A stretch of 64,000 bases of DNA, from the NCBI GenBank assembly GCA_026874595.1, contig CM049316.1, positions 40,873,695 to 40,937,694 of the forward strand, given 5' to 3'. Made by a program: the position numbers and the translations under genes. Below the pieces are notes generated by a model, which was given only the letters and a program-made list of their open reading frames with translations, searched no databases and was not told where the DNA came from. Positions 24,072 to 35,563 of the stretch are shown here, one piece after another. Position 1 is the first letter of the stretch, and every line of letters begins with the position of its first letter. The DNA is from Sipunculus nudus. Its lineage: Eukaryota > Annelida > Sipuncula > Golfingiida > Sipunculidae.

Positions 24072-24397
24072 TATTGTCTGTGTGACACATATCAAATATA
24101 TATCAATTATGTTTAAGGTTTTAAAAAATAATGTTTATATTAATTCTTAACCATTTAGATATAAATATTTCATAGTAAATCAGAAATGAAACCAAAGTCT
24201 ACAATTATATTTATTTATATATTTCATTTGAAATATATCAATTTTATTTTCTTAATAGTGGGTAGATGATTACATTGACCATCCCTAACCCCTTGCCAAA
24301 AAGTGGTATATATCCACCCCCCCCCCCCCTTACATACATTATCTAGATTTATTAAGGGTCTTGTATCAGGAATAAACTATAATACATGTATTTGCTT

Positions 24398-24712
24398 TTT
24401 ATACTGTATCGCCTTGTGTCAGGTACAACATTTGAAAATGTTTTGCAGCGTCTTGTATCAGGTGCAATATTTGATTTTTTTTTCTGGAGCGTCTTGTCTC
24501 AAGTATAAGATTTGATTTTTATTTCTAGAGCGTCTTTTGTCAGGTATAACTTTGAACTTTTTTCTGGAATGTTTTGTGTCATGCATAACATTTGATTTTT
24601 TTTCTGGAGTGTCTTGTGTCAGGCAAAACATTTGATTTTTTTACTTGAGTATCTTGTGTCAGGCATAACATTTACATTTTTCCTTAAGTGTCTCATATCA
24701 GCTATAACATGG
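24398..24712. repeat. Minisatellite, about 40-bp unit, about 8 copies
   Basis: TCTTGT or a variant recurs at 24412, 24451, 24492, 24533, 24572, 24612, 24652 and 24691, so the period is 39-41 bp. The unit reads roughly GTCTTGTGTCAGGTATAACA then TTTGATTTTTTTTCTGGAGC. It lies about 500 bp from the 54-bp minisatellite with a poly-C run (24316-24329) and an AT array between. Confidence 0.95.
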
Positions 24713-26685
24713 TTTGCGTTCCAGCATCGTAAAACCGCACATCAGGAGAATCGGAATTTGGCCGAGATGTTCCGAGGAGGACCTAGGGAAATTTCTGCAC
24801 GACAAGAGGACGGTTAGCGAAACAAAGACCGCCAGTTTGCCCCCGTGTAAAATATGTACGTAGACATTGTTTGAACCTTGAAGTGCAGATTAGTAGACAC
24901 ACGTTTGGTATAAGTCGGGATAGTTGTGCAATCGAGTACATGATATGGTCGATATATACACCAAAAAGACCGGATGAAAGACAAGTCGATAGTTTATAAA
25001 GATAACAAATAGCTGTGAAAGCGGAAATTCCATTTTATGAAGGAAATTTCGAACTAGAGAAAGCTTCCGACATTGCGTCGATTTGCTGTGGTTGCCTTCA
25101 TTGTTAACCCATGGTAGTCATTACCAACATTACCCTAAACGTCGGTCAAACTGAACAAACCGCGATCCATTCCCAGTCACGTGATCTGGATGAAACCGTA
25201 CAAAACAATCACATTTTCCTAGCTGCTCTTAACGTGGATATTTTATGCATTGGTGTAAGTTTGACGTATTTCATCTTCTGAAAAGTATATAAAGGATATT
25301 TAGCCATCACTAAGACAATGTTTCATGGCAACAAAGATACTCTTATTTAATTTAACATGCTGTTAAATGGGAATGTTTTATGAATAAGGTACAGCCCGCG
25401 CAAAATATGGTTAATGCTTTGATTCACTAGTCCGTTTCTTAATTTGACATAATTTCAATCAGTTCTTTATTCATTACAAATGTGGCCATTTCTGCATTCT
25501 ATTGTGAAAGTGAGAGAAATGCCAAGCCAGACAATCAAACTGGATAAATTCCTCTTCTAACTATCCTACCGCAGCGTGATTTTACCTGCTAACCCAATTT
25601 ATTTGATGTATTGACGCAAGGATGTCAAGCAATATTTTTATGTGGGAATGGTCTCATGTTCCTATAATGAAACTCTACTGCCATGTTCGACAGAGCTCCC
25701 CTAAGAAAACTTAATAATGAACAGCTTGGAAGACATAATCAACAAATATCTGAGGAAAAAACTATACTCTTTGTTGATTTTCCAGAGCGGTTAGGGCCGT
25801 GTAGGACGGGTGGGTTGGAAGTCTCCAGACATTTCCATAGGGGCTATGTCTGAATCATAATCAATCACTATTACGGGCTCAAGGTGTTCACTCACGGAAT
25901 CTGGTGGTTTATGTATATACTCCTCCCAGAATATACTATTTTTCAGCATATTTATTTTAGCTCCACCCAAATATCGTAGGTGTTATGTTTTTTCTTTAGT
26001 TGGCTCGTCTGTAAGCAAAATTACGCAAAAAGTTCAATTTTGATGAAGTTTTATAGTGGATTAGGACAATCTCCAACGAACACTCCGTTTAATTATGTAG
26101 AATTATATCCTGATAATCATGCAATATTTTATTCAAAGGATGGTATAACTTTGTGATATGGAGCGATTCTTTTTTTTTTTTTTTGTCCAGTAGAGACCGC
26201 CTTGTTAACTGTCATTATTGGCAGAGTTTGCTAAGCAGCAAACCAGGTGAACCTGTACATGCTACTGACACGGTAAAAAAACATAAAAGCTTGATAAGCG
26301 GATCATTGCCGGGGTATTTATTTTATTTATTCATAAATTTACATTAAATGTCCATGGCTGTGGATTATAAAACATGAACAATATAATTATGTGGACTTTA
26401 ATATATGCTTGTTGTCACGAAGGCTTTAGCTGTTTTTTTGTATTTGATGAGAATTCACGCGACGGCCAGAGTAATTGTGTCGTGAGTCAATAGGGGTATT
26501 CAATAAGGATTAACCAGTGTTCCAGGTCCAGTTATGCCGTTGTTATGTCAAGCGCTGTTGCGGATAGCGTGTATTGTTCCTAGCCTATTTAGTATTCAGC
26601 GTTCTTATGAATACTGATGAGCCTTCAGTGTAGCAGGGTTTAAGGATCGCATAGGCAGAGGGGATTTAAACCTCCGGGATTCTGA
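24713..26685. other. No gene seen
   Basis: Single-copy-looking AT-rich sequence with a poly-T run at about 26168-26184. No coding region recognised. Confidence 0.35.
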
Positions 26686-26689
26686 AGCC

Positions 26690-26940
26690 ATTCAGCCGCC
26701 AGTAGGGGTCCACTGTCTTGGTCCTGTGTCGCCAGTTGTCATAAAGTACAGCCAGTTGGTGTCCTGTGCCGCCAGTCGGGGTCCAGTGCCACCAATTGGG
26801 GTCTTGTACCGCCAGTCGGGTGTACTGCCGCCAGTCGGGTTCCAGTGCCACCCGTCATGGTTAAGTGCCGTCAGCCGGGGTGCAATGCCACAAGTCGGGG
26901 AAAGTGTGGCCAGTCGGGGCCCAGTATTGTCAGTTTAGGA
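26690..26940. repeat. Minisatellite, about 20-bp unit, about 12 copies
   Basis: Degenerate repeats of GCCGCCAGTCGGGGTCCAGT. The GC-rich units stand out from the AT-rich surroundings and produce a spurious 70-codon frame. Confidence 0.9.
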
Positions 26941-27624
26941 TAGCTAGAGACTGTTTTGACTGTATTAGACTCTGTGTTTTTACTAGTAAGTTTTTGCATT
27001 TTGTGTTAGGTGTAGTAGGCTGAGAACTCTGGTAGAAATTATGTATTCTGTAATTTATTAATACATATTCTTTGTTGCTTAGCCACTGTCTTGTGTTTTG
27101 TTGTGTACCTGAGTTCCTGGGTGCAACATAAACCATCAAAACTACACCGTCTCTACTTAACCACATTAAACTAAAGGCAACCCGGTACGTCACTTGGTAG
27201 GGGAAGCATTTTTCCTATTACACCGATTAGGGGCAACGTTATCAGGTGAAACATGTAAACATACCAGCATATTTAGAAGGTATATCATATTTATACTTAA
27301 AAAAAACAAGCAGACTACTAAACTATCACATTCATTATATATCTGTCTATAATGTGTGGTACGAAGCAATTATAATACAATATTCTGTAACACTGATAAA
27401 AATAGTCATAAACTTATTCCAGATAAGCAACATTGAATGAGGGTAATTATTAATCTTATATGCTCATTAAATACAATGAGTACCAGGTAATTTCTCGAAA
27501 ATTAAAATTTGTTAAATTCGTTTCTTGAATAAAGCACATAATGTGGGATACCTGATGGGTGTCCGAGTAGCTGCAAAACTCTACATATTATTTCATTTAT
27601 ACGTTACAATAGAAAGAAATTCGC
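26941..27624. other. No gene seen
   Basis: No recognisable feature. Confidence 0.35.

Positions 27625-27652
<28 letters not shown>
27625..27652. repeat. (AT)n microsatellite
   Basis: AT array of about 28 bp. Confidence 0.95.
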
Positions 27653-27656
<4 letters not shown>

Positions 27657-27734
27657 ACGGGGTGACAAGACCATAAGAGGCCCTTTGAATGTAATCAAAG
27701 ATTAATGGCTTAATGAACAGAGTACACAAAGGAC

Positions 27735-28594
27735 TTTTCTGGATTATGTGGTTAAGTTCAAAGAAAGATTAAACGATACATTTTAGCTAAACAAAATTTG
27801 GCCAGAGCTCAGACTAAAATGAAAACATTGTATGATAAGAAATCTAGGAGGCAAGAATTCAAGGTTGGAGATAAAGTACTTGCATTGTTACCAAGTAGGG
27901 ATGGTCCACTGCAATCAAGGTACCATGGACCCTATGAAATTCATAGAAAAACTAGTAATGCTGATTACATAATCAAATACTCCAGATAGATGAAAAGAAA
28001 CTCAATTATGTCATGTAAATATGCTCAAACCATATTTTGATAGGAATGATACACAGCTGAAACCAACTTGTGTAATATCTGTTGATGATGAAACGAAAGA
28101 GACTGATGATGTTTTCAAAGATTTGAGACGGGCAAAGATATGAATGAAAAACGAAGACTAGGCAATTCAGAAATATTGGCAAATTTAGATGTAAAATTAG
28201 ACCATCTTTCGTCTGAAGAATCTCGAGAATTGTCAAAATTGTTGAGAAAATATGAACACATATTTCCAGATATACCTAAGTAGGACAAATGTTTTGTGTC
28301 ACGATTTGGACGTCGGTGATGCAAAACCGATATAACAACATCCGTAAAGGGTCACTCCTGAAACTCCTGCGAATTTAAGAAAAGAGGTAGATTATATGTT
28401 ACAAAATGATATCATCAGAGAGAGTTAAAGTGAATTGAGTTCTCTATGTATATTAGTGCCAAAACCAGATAAAAGTTACAGATTTTATACTGATTTTAGA
28501 AAATTGAATGCTGTATATAAAACAGATACTCATCCCATACCAAGAGTTGATGATTGCATAGATAGGATTGGTAAAGCCAAATATGTAACAAAAT
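27735..28594 (+). pseudogene. Gmr1-like Ty3/gypsy pol fragment: integrase C-terminus then reverse transcriptase N-terminus
   Basis: The plus strand first gives an integrase C-terminal region: LDYVVKFKERLN, then ARAQTKMKTLYDKKSRR, then FKVGDKVLALLPS followed by the HGPYEIHRK block (a GPY/F module), then a LCHVNMLKPYF-type end. About 350 bp later, after a linker with LSSEESRELSKLLRKYEHIF, comes the reverse transcriptase start: EVDYMLQNDII, SSLCILVPKPDKSYRFYTDF, NAVYKTDTHPIPRVDDCIDR and GKAKYVTK. In ordinary Ty3/gypsy elements reverse transcriptase precedes integrase. Here the order is reversed, as in Gmr1-like elements. Frameshifts and stops (for example after YSR and before SELSS) show it is dead. 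The catalytic YxDD part is missing because the sequence changes at about 28594. Confidence 0.85.
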
Positions 28595-28606
28595 GGGGGC
28601 TCGTCC
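28594..28606 (+). other. Proline-tRNA-type primer-binding-site-like sequence
   Basis: TGGGGGCTCGTCC is identical to the first 13 bases of the sequence complementary to the 3' end of tRNA-Pro, used as a primer site by many retroelements. It is preceded by GTAACAAAA, which resembles the LTR end GTAACA seen at 34195-34200. It sits exactly where the reverse transcriptase fragment stops, so it may mark a recombination junction. Confidence 0.45.
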
Positions 28607-28639
28607 AACGTGACGGTAAACTTTGTGGTCAAGGAATAA

Positions 28640-28824
28640 GTTCACCAAAGTGTGACTCCTGGGATAATTAGTCTTGTACTGATAGCAGAACGCTCTTATG
28701 AGGGGGTGAGTTACGGGGTATCAAAAAAGCGAAGCGGTTGGAACGCCGGATTTGTGCGCCGCCGACATGGGTTCGAATCCCGGATCGGCCAAGTAATTTC
28801 CCCTGAACAGTTTGTCTTTGTAAC

Positions 28825-28826
<2 letters not shown>
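28640..28826 (+). mobile_element. tRNA-like SINE-type repeat, copy 2
   Basis: AAGTGTGACTCCTGGGATAA is followed by CAGAACGCTCTTA, AGCGAAGCGGTTGGAACGCC (A-box region, about 28729) and a perfect B box GGTTCGAATCC at 28770-28780. The blocks match the minus-strand copy at 20100-20345. It runs straight into (AT)n. Confidence 0.65.

Positions 28827-28889
<63 letters not shown>
28826..28889. repeat. (AT)n microsatellite
   Basis: AT array of about 64 bp at the 3' side of the tRNA-like repeat. Confidence 0.95.
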
Positions 28890-28896
<7 letters not shown>

Positions 28897-29977
28897 GATA
28901 AATATACGATATTCACTGAGGGTAAAACAGGTAAAGGACGAGATCCAGACCCCCTATACATTCATTATCATATACGTATATATCGCAAAATACGTGAAAT
29001 TTTGCCAACCACATAGAATTATACAAACATTAGCGACAGTTAATGAAGATGCATAAGACTAATTTTAATGATATCTGTACGGATGAAAATGGGCGTCAAC
29101 AACTGCCACCCACAATGCACTGGGGCTTCTAAATACACTAGGTATAAATATGATGAATTGTTTCAAATCACTTAAACATGGGTGTTTTGTGATAATGACC
29201 ACGGAAAAAGTAATATTTTGTAGGCATACGCATGTGAACTGTAAACAGAAAGTATCTCCTTTAAATGTAACATTTTTTTATTTAAAAGTTTGACAGTTGA
29301 GACAAGTAGTCCCGGCTGAGGGAATCGGCCGTCCGTAAATGATTAAATCCCATCGTCACAGGACTGGAAAGCCACACACAACATATTGCCCTGAGAGAAT
29401 ATAGATAAAAATGAGACATCTCGTGGCACTTGTTTGAACTAAAAACCAACAGGGCTGTCAGAGTCCCTGGAAAAAAAACATAAGTTTTCAGTTGTACAAA
29501 CACAGATTATTTTACAGTGCTAGTCCTGTTCATAGGAACTATATCTGCCCTTACTCAGGACGAACACTTTAATGACATTGGTTATTTTCGTCCAAATGTT
29601 TTATAAAACATGTGTATCTGCAATAAGTGATTTCGCTTTATAGTGCGTACTAAGTCAATCTGTTTCCCTAGGTATCGGCGTAAGATTTTTGATGAAATCC
29701 CTTTTGCATGCCTCTTCTAACACTGTCAGGAGACGGATGTCATTAAGTGACGTATATATTACTGCTATATGTAAGTGGCTTGAAAAAAGATGAAAACAGC
29801 TGAATGGCGACACAGTTATAAAAAGAGAGTATAGGGTGAGTTGCATGAGCTACTAGAAAGAGTATCACCAGGAGACCGGCCGATGTTTCCCTCCTCAGAC
29901 ATAAGAGAGTCCGCCGAGATGTACGTCAACACACTCTCTACAACTGACCTTTGATATTCCCTGCCTTGGAATAGCCG
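28890..29977. other. No gene seen
   Basis: No recognised repeat or coding region. Confidence 0.35.
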
Positions 29978-29999
29978 TGACGTCACGTGAATGACGTCA
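29978..29999. promoter_or_regulatory. Paired CRE palindromes with an E-box palindrome
   Basis: Two perfect TGACGTCA sites (29978-29985 and 29992-29999) flank and overlap a TCACGTGA palindrome (29983-29990). TGACGTCA is the full cAMP-response element bound by CREB/ATF bZIP proteins, and CACGTG is the bHLH-leucine-zipper E-box. A candidate TATA box (TATATAAG, 30387-30394, +) lies about 390 bp downstream. No gene is recognised next to them. Confidence 0.45.
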
Positions 30000-30386
30000 A
30001 CAGAGAACTGTGACACATTCATCTTATTGCGTGTTCAAGTGAATAGTATAACCAGACGATTGTTTTATTGATTTGCTGTGCATTGTCAGTGGGTATCATG
30101 TATCGATGTAAGTGTGAGAACTTAGTTTAGAGAACCAAGGTGTCTTATTAGATGTTAGTTTCAGTACAGTTATTATTCCGTGGAGATCAGTCCATTTTTG
30201 ATCGGTTCCTGTGTTGGCATTGTTTGTTGTGGACTTCGGAGGCAACGCACCTGCATACTTGATTTTTCCCGTGTTTTTCTTTCTGGAGGCGTGACCAGTT
30301 TAGTATTCATGCAGTTAATGACAGGCCGCATGATAGTGTGAGACGATTAGTCAAACGGCGGTCAGGATGTGTGGCGTCGGCAGGCG

Positions 30387-30394
30387 TATATAAG
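30387..30394 (+). promoter_or_regulatory. Candidate TATA box
   Basis: TATATAAG preceded by GGCG. A start site would be expected near 30415-30420. The following sequence has no convincing coding exon, so this could be an LTR or orphan promoter. Confidence 0.3.
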
Positions 30395-30535
30395 CTGTGG
30401 ATGCTGGAGGGACTTCACAAACTCCTATGTCAGCATGCCCGCGAGTGTTGTGTGATCGTTTCCGTTTGTCACCGGTCTAGAGGAGGGTCCGGTATTGTCT
30501 GATAAGCTGAGAGACGATGTTTCTGGGCGTGAAGC

Positions 30536-31056
30536 GCAAATATTTTCGTCATTTCTGACAACGCCTCATGGCATACAAGTATACACTGTCAATTAACGTA
30601 AAACAAGTATTAGTTAGCTTTTTAGTATGCTTTCTAACAACACCAAACATGAGCGAGAAACTTTCTGTTTTAAAAAAGCATACAGAAGCGGATCCAGGGA
30701 ACAGATCCCCCTCCCCCACACCTTTTCACCCGCCGAAACTTTTTTTAAGGGTTTTGAGCAATTTTTGAGACCCGGGCCATTTCCGGATGTGGTGACCATT
30801 TTTTTAGGTTTTGTCATCAGTTGGACTCCTCCTTTTCCTGAATCCTGAATCCGCCCATCGCATATTGGTTAACCTATCCCATGTTTGTTGAGTTATTTCA
30901 GGTAATACGTTACACTTCTTTGAAAAAAAATACGCACAACGCGCCTAGCTCCATTCCGGCCTTCTGGCATTACAGAGGGTCTACGACCAGCTTTCTGACT
31001 GTCAGAGTACCGTTACATCCTTCGGCTAGTAAAGCACTTTAAGTCTCTGTGAGGAT
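30536..31056 (+). repeat. Tandem triplication, unit 1 (521 bp)
   Basis: Starts GCAAATATTTTCGTCATTTC and runs to CTCTGTGAGGAT. It is nearly identical to units 2 and 3 apart from single-base changes and a 5-bp difference (GAGTT) near 30890. Each unit holds the small inverted-repeat element described separately. Confidence 0.95.
30688..30856 (+). mobile_element. MITE within unit 1
   Basis: A 169-bp block with terminal inverted similarity: GCGGATCCAGG at the left and CCTGAATCCGCCC at the right (GGGCGGATTCAGG when complemented). The GGATCC-AGG and CCCCCTCCCCC features are typical of a short non-autonomous repeat widespread in animals. It has no coding capacity. Confidence 0.55.
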
Positions 31057-31572
31057 GCAAATATTTTCGTCATTTCTGACAACGCCTCATGGCATACAAG
31101 TATACACTGTCAATTAACGTAAACCAGGTATTAGTTAGCTTTTTAGTATGCTTTCTAACAACACCAAACATGAGCGAGAAACTTTCTGTTTTAAAAAAGC
31201 ATACAGAAGCGGATCCAGGGGACAGATCCCCCTCCCCCACACCTTTTCACCCGCCGAAACCTTTTTTAAGGGTTTTGAGCAATTTTTGAGACCCGGGCCA
31301 TTTCCGGATGTGGTGACCATTCTTTTAGGTTTTGTCATCAGTTGGACTCCTCCTTTTCCTGAATCCTGAATCCGCCCATCGCATATTGGTTAACCTATCC
31401 CATGTTTGTTATTTCAGGTAAAACGTTACACTTCTTTGAAAAAAAATACGCACAACGCGCCTAGCTCCATTCCGGCCTTCAGGCATTACAGAGGGTCTAC
31501 GACCAGCTTTCTGACTGTCAGAGTACCGTTACATCCTTCGGCTAGTAAAGCACTTTAAGTCTCTGTGAGGAT
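31057..31572 (+). repeat. Tandem triplication, unit 2 (516 bp)
   Basis: Matches unit 1 and is closest to unit 3 (both share AACCAGGTATTAG and GGGGACAGATC variants). Confidence 0.95.
31209..31377 (+). mobile_element. MITE within unit 2
   Basis: Same 169-bp element as at 30688-30856, carried along by the tandem duplication and not by independent insertion, since the flanks are identical. Confidence 0.55.
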
Positions 31573-31926
31573 GCAAATATTTTCGTCATTTCTGACAACG
31601 CCTCATGGCATACAAGTATACACTGTCAATTAACGTAAACCAGGTATTAGTTAGCTTTTTAGTATGCTTTCTAACAACACCAAACATGAGCGAGAAACTT
31701 TCTGTTTTAAAAAAGCATACAGAAGCGGATCCAGGGGACAGATCCCCCTCCCCCACACCTTTTCACCCGCCGAAACCTTTTTTAAGGGTTTTGAGCAATT
31801 TTTGAGACCCGGGCCATTTCCGGATGTGGTGACCATTCTTTTAGGTTTTGTCATCAGTTGGACTCTTCCTTTTCCTGAATCCTGAATCCGCCCATCGCAT
31901 ATTGGTTAACCTATCCCATGTTTGTT
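31573..31926 (+). repeat. Tandem triplication, unit 3 (truncated)
   Basis: Identical start to the other units. Homology stops at CCATGTTTGTT near 31926, after about 354 bp. Confidence 0.95.
31725..31893 (+). mobile_element. MITE within unit 3
   Basis: Third copy of the 169-bp element. Confidence 0.55.
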
Positions 31927-33436
31927 GAATATCTGACCACATGAATGCAAGCATGGCTCGTACGGGTTACTGGAAGCATCTAACTTGTACGCGATAAGGA
32001 AATGACTCGTTCCTATAGAGCTGGAGTTTCAGTTTCACCTGATCGTAGCCTAATTTTAAGATTATGGGTTATTTACCTCAATATGCTTGCAACATGATTT
32101 AAGACCACTGCGATGCATTCCTTGATATTGCTTGTTTAACGCCTCAAGTAAGCTTACAAGCCCAAGTATCAGTACTGTAGGCTGGGCAAGGTTCGTAACT
32201 ATTTGTGGTATCACGAAGACGTTGGCTTCAAAACTTTATTCATTATGAAGTTCTCACAAGACAATTAATTCAGGAGCTCCCCCTGAAAGTGGCGCCCAGG
32301 CCATTTAAACCTTACTACTAGCGGTGCCGGGCGGTGCCTTTACCCTACAGAACCTACTGAGTCGGGTTGTCACGGCTTACTACGTGCCATGATGGTGTGC
32401 TGTGTTCGGGTCAAAAGACCAAACTGAATTTTGCCCAGTAGTCTCAGGTGTAAGCCAGGGACTCACATAGTAACCTCTTAGTTAAAGATAAGGCATCGCT
32501 TCTCTCTTTATAAATTCGATATATCACTGAATAGGATCTTTATTTGTCAATGAACCAGACCCGACCACTTAGTGTCTTCCTTTGTCAAAAGATATCACTA
32601 TAGCTATAGAAAGATCTATTCCACACCAGGTTCTGATATAATAAGTACTACAATGTCTGTATTTGATAATCTTTAAACCCCAATGCAGGCTGAAACAGAC
32701 CCAAGTGCACTTATACATTAAGAGAAAAAAAATCAACCTACCTGTTGTCACACCTGCGGATGGAATATCTAATATAAATAGGAGTTAGGTGTGATTCAGA
32801 TCTCATGAAATATTTGCAAATTAATAAAAAACAGTCCCTGTTGGAATTATTATTAGATTTCTCTTGAGGATCTTTGGGGCATAATAAACGAAATATTTGC
32901 TTTCAAAACTCTATCATTGAAAGCAAAAGAGATTGTTAATGGCTGTTCTCATGAGAAACGTTCGTCACCAGAAGTCATCAGGAAATTTAGTTGGAGAGAG
33001 CGTCATTAATTCTAATTCCGCTTAATTGTAAAAAGTACAAAAAAACATTTGCGTACTCAAATTAGAAACCATTAGGTTTTACGCAACAAACCTGTGTGAG
33101 TCGACAGAAAGTAGTGTCCGTAATTATTCCAAATAAATACCCGTAGTAATTACAAGTTTATTTGTAGTAATGTTTTTAGTATTACAGGCGAAGGTGAGAC
33201 GTCCACGCATCTTATAGAAGAGGATCAATCGATAATTTAGCGGGTTATGGACACATTATGTAAGGAAGGCTAAGTAAGGTAAGTATGGGAGAACTATAAG
33301 CAGGATAGGCAAGACTTTTTTATTATCATTTCCTGCACTCTACCATGTACCAGGGACCAGATTATACATACTCGTACGTATACAACATGCCCCAAAGAAC
33401 TGTTATGGTAAATAATTGCAACTCAGGTTAAGACTT
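31927..33436. other. No gene seen
   Basis: No coding region recognised. A TGGCGCCC motif at about 32288, resembling a lysine-tRNA primer site, and a minus-strand AATAAA near 32240 are present, but no LTR pair supports a retroelement here. Confidence 0.35.
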
Positions 33437-34200
33437 TGTTACAGGTGCTCTATTATGTGACACGGGCGTAACTCATGTTGTTGTTACATTCCGTACTGGT
33501 TGAACTCTCGTTGTCATGTAGGCCTTGAGTTTAGACGCTTGGTCGTGGGTCACGTCATGAGCCTGGTGTGTGTAGATACACGGCGATGTCTTTCTGGAAA
33601 ACTCCTGAAGCGCGTTTACTGTTGAGTAGGGTCCTTATATACTGTTCGAGAAGTGGAAGGTTCCCGGCTTAGGGTGTGAAGGTATATAAAGGTATGTTTT
33701 TTTAGAACCAGAAGGCAGACAGCAGAGCAGATTCCAGCGGACGCAGAAGCGTGTGTCAGGACCTTATCCGACGAATGCGGCAATTATAGATTTTTCAAGA
33801 ACTTTCCTGGATTTTATACATTTGGACTTCAGTTTACTTCCTGTGTTGTTGCAAGAACTTTCCACTGGACTGTCATTCTCGGGGAGTTTACATGCAAAGG
33901 ACTTATCTTGGTGACGGTGTTGGTATCCAGGTATTGTACCACTATCTTTCTGTGTGATTGTATTGACTTGTTGCTATACCGCTGTTTCACTGTATAATTG
34001 TACTGATTTAGTGTATTGTATTGTTAAGGTTGTTGTACGAATAAATGATAGTTATTTGTTAACAAAAAAACACTGACTTCTTTATTTATTCCCCTAGACA
34101 TTTCCCGCTGCCTAGTGTTACAGAATCTGATTTTTTATCTCCATTATAAAATTTGTGTTCATCATGCATACGTGATCTGTTTATATTAGGTTCCGTAACA
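33437..34200 (+). repeat. 5' LTR
   Basis: Starts TGTTAC and ends GTAACA, a perfect 6-bp inverted terminus. TATATAAA (33683-33690) and AATAAA (34040-34045) mark the promoter and polyadenylation signal, so R lies between them. It matches 38227-38967. Confidence 0.93.
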
Positions 34201-34206
34201 TAAAAT

Positions 34207-34224
34207 TTGGGGCTCGTCCGGGAT
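34207..34224 (+). other. Primer binding site, tRNA-Pro type
   Basis: TTGGGGCTCGTCCGGGAT lies 6 nt after the 5' LTR and matches 17 of 18 bases of the complement of the tRNA-Pro 3' end (the site used, for example, by murine leukaemia virus). The mismatch is at position 2. It would prime minus-strand DNA synthesis. Confidence 0.85.
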
Positions 34225-34367
34225 GCATAATATTTTTCAAATTTATTAGGCCTTGACCTGGACACATTGTTTTATAGTATATTGTTTACAAGATTACATA
34301 TTTTTTACAGTACATTGTTTACAGGATTTATCTCAGTGGTTTTTTGTTATTGTTTTGACATCTTAAC

Positions 34368-35563
34368 ATGGCAGATTTCAAACCTGAGACATTTGTTGAC
34401 GATCCGAACCCTGATCAACTTGAACAGTTGTCAAAAGAACAGTTGTTGCGTTTGGGACAACACTTAGGGCTTAGTGTGAAAAAAGCTTTGAGAAAGCCTG
34501 ATATCATTGCTAAAATCATGCAAGATCTTATTAGCAAAGGTTTAATTGAAGAGACTGAAGTTGAAACATCAAAAAATGACAGCCTTGCTATTCAATTAAA
34601 ATTGAAAAAGTTGGAAATGGAACATGAGCTAGCATTAAAACAGTTAGAATTAGAAAAAGAGAGGGAAGAACGGTTAGAAAGAGAAAGACTAGAAAAAGAA
34701 ATAGAAAGAGAAAGACTAGAAAAAGAAATAGAAAGAGACAGACTAGAGAAAGAAAAAGAAATTGAGTTAAAACGACTGGAGTTAGAAAGACTAAAAGTAG
34801 AACGTAGTCTAAGTGCTGCCCCAACTCAAAGTTTTGATGTTACTAAACACATTAGACTTGTCCCACCTTTTGAAGAAAAAGAGGTTGATAAATATTTCTT
34901 GCACTTTGGGAAGGTAGCTGAAAATTTAAAATGGCCTAAGGAAAATTGGACTATGCTGTTACAAAGTTTATTGAATGGCAAGGCCAGAGAAATTTATACA
35001 GAGCTTTCAGTAGAAGCTGCTGCTGACTATGACCTGGTAAAAGGGTTAATCCTAAAAGGTTATGAGTCAGTTCCAGAGGCTAACCGCCAGAAATTCAGAA
35101 ATTGGGAAAAGCGCAAAAAAAACAGACCTACGTAGAATTTGCTAGGACAAAAGAGCAGTTGTTTGATCGCTGATGTAGTTCTAAAAATGTAATGAAAGAT
35201 TATGACAATTTACGCCAGTTGATTTTAATTGAAGAATTTAAGCGCTGCCTTAACGCAGATGTTAAAACTTTTCTCGATGAGAAAAGTCCTAAAACACTTG
35301 ACATCGCTGCTCAATTAGCTGCCGATTATTCATTGACACACAAAATGTCCTTTACTAGCAAATCAAACCAGTCATTCACAAATAAGAATGTAAAACAGTA
35401 TGGTCAAAAGAAGTTTAAAGCGCAGTCACCCAGTACTAGTAGTCCTGATATTTCAGCAAAGCCCATAGCTACACCTCAGTCCACGTCCACTGTGTCTAAG
35501 TCCACAAAGACCAGTCATTTTCGAAGAAAATCTGTAATTACTGCAAGAAGGAATGTCATCTAA
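34368..35563 (+). pseudogene. gag: Gag polyprotein (coiled coil plus SCAN-like capsid), frameshifted
   Basis: The protein starts at ATG 34368 and runs 255 codons. Residues 1-60 form an acidic N-terminus with an LRLGQHLGLSVKKALRKPDI segment. Residues of about 75-145 are an ERERLEKEIE heptad-rich coiled coil. Residues of about 155-245 match the capsid region of Gmr1-like Gags (FLHFGKVAENLKWPKENWT, LLQSLLNGKAREIYTELS). The vertebrate SCAN dimerisation domain is thought to derive from this Gag region. A frameshift in an A-run at about 35115-35122 and a TGA at 35171 break it. The frame resumes at 35192 with DYDNLRQLILIEEFKRCLN and the end of the capsid. Confidence 0.85.

Noticed and set aside
23487-24712. 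CRISPR-like spacing of repeats
   Set aside because: Units are directly adjacent with no unique spacers, and the sequence is eukaryotic, so these are minisatellites.
32280-32300. TGGCGCCC as a lysine-tRNA primer site of another retroelement
   Set aside because: No LTR end or pol sequence lies nearby, and only eight bases match.
34588-34824. Leu/Phe-rich minus-strand frame resembling a membrane protein
   Set aside because: It is the antisense of the Glu/Lys/Arg coiled coil of Gag.
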